A stretch of 64,000 nucleotides of DNA, taken from Demequina phytophila. GTDB lineage: Bacteria; Actinomycetota; Actinomycetes; Actinomycetales; Demequinaceae. Positions 38,085-46,910 of this stretch are shown in pieces. The notes under the pieces are model-generated. The model saw only the letters and a program-made list of their open reading frames with translations, did not search any database and was not told the origin of the DNA. The DNA is taken from contig NZ_BBLW01000008.1 of NCBI RefSeq assembly GCF_000971135.1, forward strand, positions 1 to 64,000, given 5' to 3'. The translations under genes were made by a program, and so were the position numbers. How positions within the stretch are numbered: position 1 is the stretch's first letter; every line of letters begins with the position of its first letter.

Positions 38085-38849
38085 ATGAACTGGCTCGACG
38101 AGACCATGGTGGGCTTCGACACCGAGACCACGGGCGTGTCCACGGAGCGGGACCGCATCGTCACGGCGGCGGTGATCACGCGACGTGCCGGCGAGGTGTC
38201 GACGCGCACCTGGCTGATCGACCCCGGGATCCCCATCCCCGCGGCCGCGAGCGCCGTCCACGGCATCTCGACCGAACGGGCGCGCGCCGAGGGCGTCCAG
38301 CCCCCCGCGGCGCTCGAGGAGATCGCCACCGCGCTGGCGGAGGCGCTCGACGCGGGCGTCCCCGTCGTGGCCTTCAACGCGCAGTTCGACCTCACGCTGC
38401 TGGAGAACGAGCTCGCTCGCCACGGCCTGCCGTCGCTCGCCTCGCGGCTGTCGCGCGGCGAGGTCCGCCCGGTGGTCGACCCCCTGGTGCTCGACCGCAA
38501 GCTCGACCAGTACCGCAAGGGCAAGCGCAAGCTCATCGACCTGTGCACGCTGTACTCCGTCAGCGTGGTCGCGGACGAGCTCCACGCGGCGGACGCCGAC
38601 GTGCTCGCGACGCTCGAGCTGGTGCATGCGCTCGCCGCGGCGTACCCCACCATGCGGGACACACCTCTCGACTCGCTGCACGACCTCCAGGCGGACGCGC
38701 ACCGCGTGTGGGCGGTCCGCTTCGCCGCGTGGCTCAAGTCCAAGGGCACCACCGACGATCTTCCGGACCCCACCTGGCCCGTCGCCCCGGGGGCCTCCGC
38801 CCCCGCCCCGACGGGCACCGCGGGGGGCGAGACGGGCGCGCTCTTCTAG
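38085..38849 (+). CDS. DEDDh 3'-5' exonuclease (DnaQ-like)
   Basis: A 254-residue exonuclease of the DNA polymerase III epsilon type. ExoI GFDTETTGVS, ExoII VVAFNAQFDLTLLE, and ExoIII HAADADVLATLEL with the His/Asp pair are all present. Stand-alone actinobacterial members remove 3'-terminal nucleotides during repair or RNA/DNA turnover. Residues after about 225 form a low-complexity tail. The ATG start was chosen over an upstream in-frame ATG at 38037 because the conserved strand begins a few residues later. It is monocistronic. Confidence 0.9.
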   Translation: MNWLDETMVGFDTETTGVSTERDRIVTAAVITRRAGEVSTRTWLIDPGIPIPAAASAVHGISTERARAEGVQPPAALEEIATALAEALDAGVPVVAFNAQFDLTLLENELARHGLPSLASRLSRGEVRPVVDPLVLDRKLDQYRKGKRKLIDLCTLYSVSVVADELHAADADVLATLELVHALAAAYPTMRDTPLDSLHDLQADAHRVWAVRFAAWLKSKGTTDDLPDPTWPVAPGASAPAPTGTAGGETGALF

Positions 38850-38973
38850 CGGCGGCATCGCCCCTCCGCACTGGACGCGCGGGACAAAGGTGCCCCGCGC
38901 ATTGGCCACGGCGGCCACCGGAGGGTGCTCGGCGCGGCGTTAGTGTCGAGGGACCGACAACTCGGAGGTCACA

Positions 38974-40251
38974 ATGACGTGGTCCACCACCACGACGGCC
39001 GCCCCCTCAGGGGCCGGCCCTCTCGCGGACGCGCACTCGCAACTCGATGCCGCGCTCGCCCACCTCGGCTACAACGGCGGGACCCGCCAGATGCTGGCCA
39101 CCCCGCGACGCGAGCTCATGGTGAGCGTCCCGCTGCGCCGCGACGACGGCTCCATCGCGGTGTACTCGGGCTACCGCGTGCAGCACAACTTCTCGCGCGG
39201 CCCCGCCAAGGGCGGCCTGCGCTTCGCCCCCAACGTCGACCTCGACGAGGTGCGGGCGCTCGCGATGTGGATGACCTGGAAGTGCGCTCTGGTCGACGTC
39301 CCGTACGGCGGGGCCAAGGGCGGCATCGCGATCGACCCGCGCGAGCACTCGGTCGCGGAGCTCGAGCGCGTCACCCGGCGGTACACGTCGGAGATCCTGC
39401 CGATCATCGGTCCCACCAAGGACATCCCGGCGCCCGACATCGGCACGGACGAGCGCACCATGGCGTGGATCATGGACACCTACTCGGCGTCCGTGGGTCA
39501 CACGGTGCCGGGCGTGGTGACGGGCAAGCCGGTGAGCCTGGGCGGATCGCTCGGTCGCGCATCGGCCACCTCGCGCGGCGTCGCGCACATCGCGCTCATG
39601 GCGATGGCCTCACACGGGCTCGACCCCGAACGCACCACGGCGTCCGTGCAGGGCTTCGGCAAGGTGGGCCGCGACGCGGCACGCTTCCTGTCCGCCGCGG
39701 GCGTGCGCGTGCTCGCCGTGTCCGACATCGACGGCGCGATCTACGACCACCGCGGCCTCGACATCGGGCGCCTGGCGGAGCACGTCGACCGCACCGGCTC
39801 CGTGGTGGACTTCCCGGGGACGGAGTCGATCGACCCTGCCTCCGTGCTGCTGCTCGACGTCGACGTCGCCGTGCCCGCCGCAGTCGAGGGCGTCCTCACC
39901 GGAGCGAACGCGGACCGGGTGCAGGCGCGCATCGTGGTCGAGGGCGCGAACGGTCCCACCACCAAGGACGCGGACGCGATCCTCGCGGACAAGGGCGTGC
40001 TGGTGGTGCCCGACATCCTCGCCAACGCGGGCGGCGTGGTCGTGTCCTACTTCGAGTGGGTGCAGGCCAACCAGGCCTACCAGTGGTCGGAGCGGGACGT
40101 GAACGACCGCCTCGAGGAGAAGATGACCACGGCGTGGCACGCGGTGGTCGACTACTCGACCGCGCACGGCCTGTCCTATCGCGAGGCCGCCACCGCGCTC
40201 GCGGTCCAACGCGTCACCGAGGCCCACCGGCTCAGGGGCCTCTACCCCTGA
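38974..40251 (+). CDS. Glutamate dehydrogenase (Glu/Leu/Phe/Val dehydrogenase family)
   Basis: A 425-residue enzyme converting glutamate and 2-oxoglutarate with NAD(P). The substrate pocket is KGGLRFAPNVDLDEV, the catalytic Lys lies in PYGGAKGGIAIDP, and the Asp in APDIGTDERTMAWIMD. The C-terminal Rossmann domain has ASVQGFGKVGRDAARFL, and the end motif PDILANAGGVVVSYFEWVQ is typical of the GdhA class. A GGAGG site lies just before the ATG. The hairpin and GCATGC cluster follow the stop. Cofactor preference cannot be fixed from the sequence alone. Confidence 0.95.
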   Translation: MTWSTTTTAAPSGAGPLADAHSQLDAALAHLGYNGGTRQMLATPRRELMVSVPLRRDDGSIAVYSGYRVQHNFSRGPAKGGLRFAPNVDLDEVRALAMWMTWKCALVDVPYGGAKGGIAIDPREHSVAELERVTRRYTSEILPIIGPTKDIPAPDIGTDERTMAWIMDTYSASVGHTVPGVVTGKPVSLGGSLGRASATSRGVAHIALMAMASHGLDPERTTASVQGFGKVGRDAARFLSAAGVRVLAVSDIDGAIYDHRGLDIGRLAEHVDRTGSVVDFPGTESIDPASVLLLDVDVAVPAAVEGVLTGANADRVQARIVVEGANGPTTKDADAILADKGVLVVPDILANAGGVVVSYFEWVQANQAYQWSERDVNDRLEEKMTTAWHAVVDYSTAHGLSYREAATALAVQRVTEAHRLRGLYP

Positions 40252-40274
40252 GCCGCGGTGCCGGTGCCGCTCGG

Positions 40275-40366
40275 CCCGCATGCAGGACCACCTACCGGCC
40301 GGTCCTGCATGCGGGTCGAGAGCGGCCTGCATGCAGGATCACACCCCGATCTCGCACGCATGCAGG
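40275..40366. repeat. Cluster of GCATGC palindromes, second locus
   Basis: Two arms, CCCGCATGCAGGACC (40275-40289) and GGTCCTGCATGCGGG (40301-40315), form a perfect 15-bp inverted repeat with an 11-nt loop. CCTGCATGCAGG follows at 40326-40337 and another GCATGCAGG copy at 40358-40366. The core matches the cluster at 16224-16290. Again it lies between convergent genes. Confidence 0.8.
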
Positions 40367-40375
40367 TCGGGCGAT

Positions 40376-40409
40376 GCTGGTGCGCTACCCGACCAGGTAG
40401 CGCACCAGC
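40376..40409. terminator. Hairpin at the end of the TSUP transporter gene
   Basis: A perfect 14-bp stem (40376-40389 with 40396-40409) with a 6-nt loop. It overlaps the stop codon and last codons of the minus-strand transporter gene and could serve both convergent genes as a terminator. Confidence 0.65.
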
Positions 40410-41134
40410 ATGCCCACGCTCATCACCACGATGAGCACGCGCAGCACCACCGGGGACACGCGGAAGAGCACGTGCGACGCGACGTACGCTCCCACCACCT
40501 GGCCGGCGATCATGGCGCCGCCCACCACCCAGGCGATCTGCCCGACACAGGCGAAGACCAGGAGCGATGCGACGTTGGTGGCGAAGTTGAGGGTCTTGGC
40601 GACGGCGGTGGAGCGCACCAGGCCGTACGCGCGCAGCGTCACGCCCGACAGCGCGAACAGCGACCCGGTGCCGGGGCCGAACGCGCCGTCATAGGCGCCG
40701 ATCGCGGGCACGACGGTGGCCTCGTAGCGCGCGGCGGACATCGGTGCGCGGGCGGGCGGCTCGTGCGCCTTGGGCACGAACGCGAAGTAGGCCGCGATCA
40801 GCGCCAGCACCACCGGGATGAGCACCCGCAACGCGTCGACGTCCGCGAACTGGATCGCTACCGATCCGGCCACGGAGCCCAGGAAGGCCCCCAGCATGGG
40901 CCAGCGCGCATCGGACCATCGGACCCGGCGACGGCGGATCACCTGCCACGTGGCCATGCCCGTGCCGAACGAACCCTGCAGCTTGTTGGTGCCGAGCGCC
41001 TGCAGCGGCGGCACGCCGACAAGGAGAAGGGCGGGCAGCGTGAGCAGCCCGCCCCCTCCCGCAAGCGTGTCGAGGAAGCCCGCGATCAGCGCGACGACCG
41101 CGAGGATCGCGAGCGTCTGCCAGGCGAGATCCAC
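40385..41134 (-). CDS. TSUP (TauE/SafE) family sulfite exporter-like transporter
   Basis: A 249-residue protein with about seven or eight membrane helices and the TSUP duplicated motifs: AGFLDTLAGGGGLLTLPALLLVGVPPLQALGTNKL and GAYDGAFGPGTGSLFALSGV. This is the YfcA/DUF81-like branch. The substrate is probably a small sulfur- or carbon-containing anion, but not established. It follows guaB on the same strand with a 22-bp gap, so it may be read from the same transcript, and it ends in the hairpin at 40376. Confidence 0.88.
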   Translation of the reverse strand: MDLAWQTLAILAVVALIAGFLDTLAGGGGLLTLPALLLVGVPPLQALGTNKLQGSFGTGMATWQVIRRRRVRWSDARWPMLGAFLGSVAGSVAIQFADVDALRVLIPVVLALIAAYFAFVPKAHEPPARAPMSAARYEATVVPAIGAYDGAFGPGTGSLFALSGVTLRAYGLVRSTAVAKTLNFATNVASLLVFACVGQIAWVVGGAMIAGQVVGAYVASHVLFRVSPVVLRVLIVVMSVGMLVRYLVG

Positions 41135-41156
41135 GCGGCGCTACGGGCCGTCCGGC

Positions 41157-42680
<1,524 letters not shown>

Positions 42681-42879
42681 GGCCGTCGCAAGGATGTCAG
42701 AAACCAGGCAAATCGGGCCTTCCCATCGCCCGCGGACGGTGTTAAGAATGGCAATGAGGGATTGCGCGATCGGGGGCCACAAGCCCGCCGGGAGCACATT
42801 GACCAGGACCAATAGGCGGTTCGGATGGCAACGGCGCCATCTGGGGGCGAGCCGGCGACGAACCCATAGAGGGGGCGTG

Positions 42880-43170
42880 ATGGAGGCCGTGGCGAAACTG
42901 CCCGCACCGACTCAGGATCAGTGGGAGTGGCAATACGAAGGCGCGTGCCGCGCCGCCGATCCGAATCTGTTCTTCCACCCCGAGGGTGAGCGCGGCGCGG
43001 CGCGACGTCGGCGGGCGGAGGCGGCCAAGGAGTTCTGCGCCAACTGCCCCGTGCTCGACACGTGCCGCGAGCGCTCGCTCCAGGCGCGCGAGCCGTTCGG
43101 GGTGTGGGGCGGGCTGAGCGAGGACGAGCGTCACGCCATCCTCGCCGGCCGCCTCAAGAAGGCGAGCTAG
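42880..43170 (+). CDS. WhiB-family iron-sulfur transcription factor
   Basis: A 96-residue WhiB protein. The four cluster-binding cysteines lie in GACRAADPNLFF, CANCPVLDTC (two in CxxC, one at the end); the G-rich turn is GVWGGLSEDERHA, and a basic C-terminus (GRLKKAS) follows for DNA binding. The locus, between guaB and groES, matches the position of whiB3 in mycobacteria, but I do not assign a subclass from sequence. Start ATG preceded by a GGGGGCG run; a GTG one codon earlier is possible. A repeat-motif hairpin follows. Confidence 0.94.
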   Translation: MEAVAKLPAPTQDQWEWQYEGACRAADPNLFFHPEGERGAARRRRAEAAKEFCANCPVLDTCRERSLQAREPFGVWGGLSEDERHAILAGRLKKAS

Positions 43171-43178
43171 ACGCCGGG

Positions 43179-43220
43179 GAGGCGCCGCATCGTCCAGGCG
43201 GACGATGCGGCGGGCGCCTC
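43179..43220 (+). terminator. Hairpin after whiB made of an inverted repeat-motif pair
   Basis: The stem GAGGCGCC plus GCATCGTCC pairs with GGACGATGC and GGCGCCTC, with a small bulge, around a 4-nt loop. Both arms contain the dispersed motif (43186 and 43201). It starts 8 nt after the whiB stop. Confidence 0.75.
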
Positions 43221-43249
43221 CCGTACCCGGCCGCACGCGGAGACGCGAA

Positions 43250-43279
43250 CGGGCCCCGGGGCTGACGCCCCGGGGCCCG
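43250..43279. terminator. Terminator hairpin of groES
   Basis: A perfect 13-bp stem (43250-43262 with 43267-43279) and TGAC loop between whiB and groES, 16 nt beyond the groES stop on the minus strand. It ends the groES transcript, and no groEL follows. Confidence 0.8.
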
Positions 43280-43295
43280 TCGCTGCGTGGGCTGC

Positions 43296-43589
43296 CTAGC
43301 CGACGATGGCGAGCAGGTCGCGCGCGGAGAGGATGAGGTACTCCTCGCCCGCGTACTTCACCTCGGTGCCGCCGTACTTGCTGTAGATCACCTTGTCGCC
43401 GACGTTGACGTCGATCGGGACGCGGTTGCCGTTGTCGTCGATGCGACCCGGGCCCACCGCCACGACCTCGCCCTCCTGGGGCTTCTCCTTGGCCGTGTCG
43501 GGGATCACGAGTCCGGACGCGGTGGTCGTCTCGGCGGCTGCCGCCTTGACAACGACCTTGTCCTCCAGGGGCTTGATGGAGACCGACAT
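43296..43589 (-). CDS. groS: Co-chaperonin GroES
   Basis: A 97-residue GroES, normal length. It has the family start [14 protein letters not shown], the mobile loop [23 protein letters not shown], and [24 protein letters not shown]. It caps GroEL during protein folding. A CIRCE element about 100 nt upstream predicts HrcA repression and heat induction. The gene is transcribed alone; groEL is not in the window. A GGTGAGG region lies before the ATG. Confidence 0.97.
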   Translation of the reverse strand: MSVSIKPLEDKVVVKAAAAETTTASGLVIPDTAKEKPQEGEVVAVGPGRIDDNGNRVPIDVNVGDKVIYSKYGGTEVKYAGEEYLILSARDLLAIVG

Positions 43590-43691
43590 GCGGACCTCAC
43601 CTTCCGTTCTCGAAGTTCGGGGTGCGGACCTGCGGGAACGCCGTCGCGGGGGTCGTTCCCAAGGTGCCGCGCTCAGAAGAGCACCCTCAAT

Positions 43692-43718
43692 CTAGCACTC
43701 GCCCTAGGCGAGTGCTAA
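43692..43718. promoter_or_regulatory. CIRCE element (HrcA operator)
   Basis: On the minus strand TTAGCACTC-N9-GAGTGCTAG, one base off the consensus inverted repeat TTAGCACTC-N9-GAGTGCTAA. It lies 103 nt before the groES ATG. This is the established binding site of the heat-shock repressor HrcA. Confidence 0.93.
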
Positions 43719-43758
43719 TGGACGGTCCGGTGTTCGCGACCCGTGAAATGATCCGGGC

Positions 43759-44934
43759 ATGGACCCCGTCGCCGCGCGCCTCACCGTCAGCGACGCGTGC
43801 CTCGAGCTCGCGGGCTCGCTGGGCGACTTCTCCCCCAAGGACGCCCTCGCGGTGTCGGGGCGGCTGCGCCGCGAGGGGCATGCGCCCGAGCTGGTCGCCG
43901 CCGCGATGTCGCTCGCGGAGCTGCGACGCGAGGCCCGGCCGCGGCTGGGCGACGCCGTCGACACCATGGTGTTCCATCGGGCGGGCCTGGAGCAGGCGTC
44001 GCGAGCCGTGGTGTCCACGCTGCACGCCGAACGCTTCGCGGATGCCGGGTGCACCGCGGTCGCGGACCTCACCGCCGGGCTCGGGGCGGACGCACGGGCG
44101 GTGGCGGCGCGCGGGCTCGGGGTCGTCGCCTTCGAGGCCGACGAGGCGACGGCGATCCTCGCGGCCCACAACCTCGCGCCGTGGCCCGCGGCGCGGGTGG
44201 TTCACGGCGACTCGCTCGTGCTCCTCGCGGACGCCGACGTGGACGGCGTGTTCGCGGATCCCGCCCGGCGCAACGCTCGCGGGCGCCGTCACGACCCCTC
44301 CGACTACTCGCCCCCGCTCGACGCGGTGCTCGACCTGGCCTCCCGCTACCGGGCGCTCGGGGTGAAGGCCGGCCCGAGCCTGCCCCACGAGGCCGTGCCG
44401 GCGGGCTTCGAGGCCGAGTGGGTGAGCGTCGACGGCGACGTGGTCGAGGTGGGCCTGTGGGCCGGCGCGGCCGCGCGGCGCGAGGGCCACGCCGCCCTGG
44501 TGGTCCGCGGCGGCGTGCGCCACGAGATCGCGGGCCCCACGGACCGGGCCCCCGCCGGGGCGTTGGGCGAGCACCTCCTGGAGCCCGACGGCGCCGTGAT
44601 CCGTGCCGGGCTGGTGGGCGTGCTCGCGGAGAGTCTGGGCGCCCGCCTGGTCGACCCGTCGATCGCCTACCTCACCGCGGACGCACCCGTCGTGACGCCG
44701 TTCGCCCGTGCGTACCGGGTGCTCGAACGGCTCCCGCTCGACGTCAAGGTCCTCGCGAAGGAGCTGCGCGCCCGCGACATCGGGACGGTCGACATCAAGA
44801 AGCGGGGCGTGGACCTCACGCCCGAGCAGCTGCGACCGCGGCTCAAGCTGCGCGGGACCGGTCGCGCGACCCTCGTGCTCACCCGCCTCGAGGGGCGCCA
44901 CGCTGCGCTGCTGGTGGAGCCGGTCCCGGGCTAG
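43759..44934 (+). CDS. Class I SAM methyltransferase-like protein with THUMP-like C-terminus
   Basis: A 391-residue protein. Residues about 90-190 are a SAM-dependent methyltransferase fold: ADLTAGLGADARAVAARGLGVVAFEADEATAILAAHNL is the SAM-binding strand-loop-helix and VDGVFADPARRNARGRR the catalytic loop with a DPAR motif. The last 75 residues (DVKVLAKELRARDIGTVDIKKRGVDLTPEQLRPRLKL) match the THUMP-like domain seen in this family. The probable substrate is RNA, but no member has a settled function to my knowledge. The stop overlaps the convergent HTH gene by 4 bp. Confidence 0.82.
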   Translation: MDPVAARLTVSDACLELAGSLGDFSPKDALAVSGRLRREGHAPELVAAAMSLAELRREARPRLGDAVDTMVFHRAGLEQASRAVVSTLHAERFADAGCTAVADLTAGLGADARAVAARGLGVVAFEADEATAILAAHNLAPWPAARVVHGDSLVLLADADVDGVFADPARRNARGRRHDPSDYSPPLDAVLDLASRYRALGVKAGPSLPHEAVPAGFEAEWVSVDGDVVEVGLWAGAAARREGHAALVVRGGVRHEIAGPTDRAPAGALGEHLLEPDGAVIRAGLVGVLAESLGARLVDPSIAYLTADAPVVTPFARAYRVLERLPLDVKVLAKELRARDIGTVDIKKRGVDLTPEQLRPRLKLRGTGRATLVLTRLEGRHAALLVEPVPG

Positions 44935-45215
44935 CCGCCCGCTTTCAACGCCTTCGACACCATCTGCTGGCTGGTGCCCACCTCGCGCGCGATGGCGGTC
45001 TGCGACATGCCGGAGGCGGCGAGCGCCGCGATGCGGGCGAGCTGATCCGGGTTGAGGGTGCCGGCACGCCTCGAGGGCCCGCCCCTGCGCCCGCTCATGA
45101 TCGAGTCGACGCTCGCCTTCGAGATCCCGACAGCCTCCGCGACGGCCATGCGGGCCTCGCCCGCCTCGACGCGGCGCCTGACCTCCGCAACCTGCGCCTC
45201 CGTGATCCGTGCCAT
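44931..45215 (-). CDS. Small double helix-turn-helix protein
   Basis: A 94-residue protein with two helix-turn-helix units of the resolvase/Hin C-terminal type. The first is ITEAQVAEVRRRVEAGEARMAVAEAVGISKASVDSIMSGRRG, and the second LNPDQLARIAALAASGMSQTAIAREVGTSQQMVSKAL. No catalytic domain is attached. The two halves look like an internal duplication. It could be a small transcription regulator or a remnant of a recombinase; no recombinase is nearby. Its 3' end overlaps the convergent methyltransferase gene by 4 bp. Confidence 0.75.
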   Translation of the reverse strand: MARITEAQVAEVRRRVEAGEARMAVAEAVGISKASVDSIMSGRRGGPSRRAGTLNPDQLARIAALAASGMSQTAIAREVGTSQQMVSKALKAGG

Positions 45216-45241
45216 GCCGCCAGCCTAGGGGCCCGCGACGT

Positions 45242-45898
45242 CTACTCACCCAGCGCGAGCGACACGGCGAGGGCCGCCATCACCACGGCGATCGCCCCGT
45301 CGAGCACCCGCCACGCGCCCGGCCGCGCCAGCACTCCGGACAGCAGGCGGGCCCCGTAGCCGAGCGCCGTGAACCACACGACGCTGCCCGTGATCGCGCC
45401 CGCCGCGAACAGCCATCGCGCGTCGTGCGTGGTCGCGACGGTGCCCAGCAGGACCACCGTGTCGAGGTAGACGTGCGGGTTGAGCCACGTGAGGGCGAGG
45501 CACGTGAGCGCGACCGTCCGGAGGGACGATGCGCGGGTCGCCGTCGCGACCCGGCCCGCCGCCCCGGGGGCCGGGGCGGCGGGGTCGACCGCGACATCGT
45601 CCGCCTCGAGGCGCTCGCCCTCGGGCCGGAGCGCGCGCCGGGCGGCGAGCGCCGCATAGCCCAGCAGGAACGCCGCGCCCGCCCAGCGCGCGGCGGTCAC
45701 CAGCCACGGCACCGCCTCGATCGCGGCGCCGACGCCGGCGACACCCGCGGCGATGAGCACGGCGTCCGAGACCGCGCAGATGAGCACCACGAGACCGACG
45801 TGCTCGCGCCGCAGGCCCTGGCGCAGCACGAACACGTTCTGCGCGCCGATCGCGACGATGAGCGACAGGCCGAGCCCGAGTCCGGCGAGGTAGGTCAT
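45242..45898 (-). CDS. lysE: LysE/ArgO-family amino-acid exporter
   Basis: A 218-residue membrane protein with six helices. Family motifs [19 protein letters not shown] near the N-terminus and [19 protein letters not shown] are both present. It exports lysine and/or arginine (L-form) by proton motive force. The central loop between helices three and four is long and low-complexity and encodes a dispersed-repeat copy (RASSLRTV, 45525). The ATG lies 6 nt after a TACCGT box on its strand, so it appears leaderless. It is divergent from its LysR regulator gene, the classic lysG-lysE arrangement. Confidence 0.93.
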   Translation of the reverse strand: MTYLAGLGLGLSLIVAIGAQNVFVLRQGLRREHVGLVVLICAVSDAVLIAAGVAGVGAAIEAVPWLVTAARWAGAAFLLGYAALAARRALRPEGERLEADDVAVDPAAPAPGAAGRVATATRASSLRTVALTCLALTWLNPHVYLDTVVLLGTVATTHDARWLFAAGAITGSVVWFTALGYGARLLSGVLARPGAWRVLDGAIAVVMAALAVSLALGE

Positions 45899-45904
45899 GA
45901 CGAC

Positions 45905-45961
45905 ACGGTAGGCGCCAGTTCTCCACAGCACTACTCACAATTGTGGATGGTCTATTAGGTT
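45905..45961. promoter_or_regulatory. Shared lysE/lysG promoter-operator region
   Basis: TACCGT (45905-45910, minus strand) is the -10 of lysE and TAGGTT (45956-45961) the -10 of the regulator gene; both end 6-7 nt before their start codons. The 10-bp palindrome CACAATTGTG (45936-45945) lies between them and is the likely LysG binding site. The region is far more A/T-rich than its surroundings. Confidence 0.65.
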
Positions 45962-45968
45962 TGCTTAT

Positions 45969-46844
45969 ATGAAGATCCCCGCCGACCTCGCGCAGACGCT
46001 CGCTGCCGTCGTCGACGAGGGATCGCTCGATGCGGCTGCGCGCGCGCTCCACGTCACCCAGTCGGCGGTGAGCCAGCGCCTCGCGACCCTCGAACGCCTC
46101 ACCGGACAGGTGCTGCTCGTACGGTCCCGGCCGGTGCGCCCGACGCCGGCCGGCGAGGCGGTGGTCCGCTTCGGGCGTCAGGTGGCTCTGCTCGAGGCCG
46201 ACGCCGCGAGCGCGCTCGGGATCCCCGCCGACCGACCCGCACCGCTGCGGATCGCGGTCAACGCGGACTCGCTCGCGACGTGGCTGCTCCGGCCCCTTGC
46301 GGACGTGGTCCCCGGCCTCGGCGCGACGGTGCACCTGCGCCGCGAGGACGAGTCCTACACGGCGGAGCTGCTCGCGCGTGGCGAGGTGGTCGCCGCGGTC
46401 ACCACGCGCGCCGCGGCGGTGCCGGGTTGCGCGGTGTCGCCGCTGGGGCGCATGCGCTACCGCGCGGTGGCGGCGCCGGCGTTCGTGACGCGCTGGCTCC
46501 CCGACGGCGCCACGCCCGCCGCCCTCGCGGTCGCGCCGGTGGTCGACTTCGACGCGCGCGACGACCTCCAGGGCCGGTGGCTCTCGGCCGTGGGCGCCGA
46601 CCCCGCGGCGGCGCCGCGCCACCGCGTCCCCTCCTCGACCGAGTTCGCGGAGGCGATCGCGCTGGGGCTGGGCTGGGGCCTGCTGCCGGAGTCGCAGCGC
46701 GAGGGGCGTGAGCTTGTGGCGCTGGGCGGCCCCGAGCTCGACGTCGCGCTGCACTGGCAGCAGTGGCGCGTGCAGTCCGCGAGCCTCACAGCGATCGCGG
46801 ACGCCGTACGCGCGGCGGCGGCGGTGTCGTTCAGCTCCCCCTAG
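45969..46844 (+). CDS. lysG: LysR-family regulator, LysG/ArgP type
   Basis: A 291-residue LysR regulator. Residues 1-60 hold the winged helix-turn-helix (LAQTLAAVVDEGSLDAAARALHVTQSAVSQRLATLERLTGQVLL). The rest is the effector-binding fold, with VNADSLATWLLRPL characteristic of ArgP/LysG. In corynebacteria LysG activates lysE in response to lysine, arginine or histidine; the divergent exporter here fits that. A TAGGTT box 7 nt before the ATG suggests a leaderless transcript. Confidence 0.92.
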   Translation: MKIPADLAQTLAAVVDEGSLDAAARALHVTQSAVSQRLATLERLTGQVLLVRSRPVRPTPAGEAVVRFGRQVALLEADAASALGIPADRPAPLRIAVNADSLATWLLRPLADVVPGLGATVHLRREDESYTAELLARGEVVAAVTTRAAAVPGCAVSPLGRMRYRAVAAPAFVTRWLPDGATPAALAVAPVVDFDARDDLQGRWLSAVGADPAAAPRHRVPSSTEFAEAIALGLGWGLLPESQREGRELVALGGPELDVALHWQQWRVQSASLTAIADAVRAAAAVSFSSP

Positions 46845-46910
46845 CGATCGGCGATCGCCCGGAACCGTCGCTGGTTTCCCCATGGCGCGACGGGGCGGGG
46901 AATCGACGCG

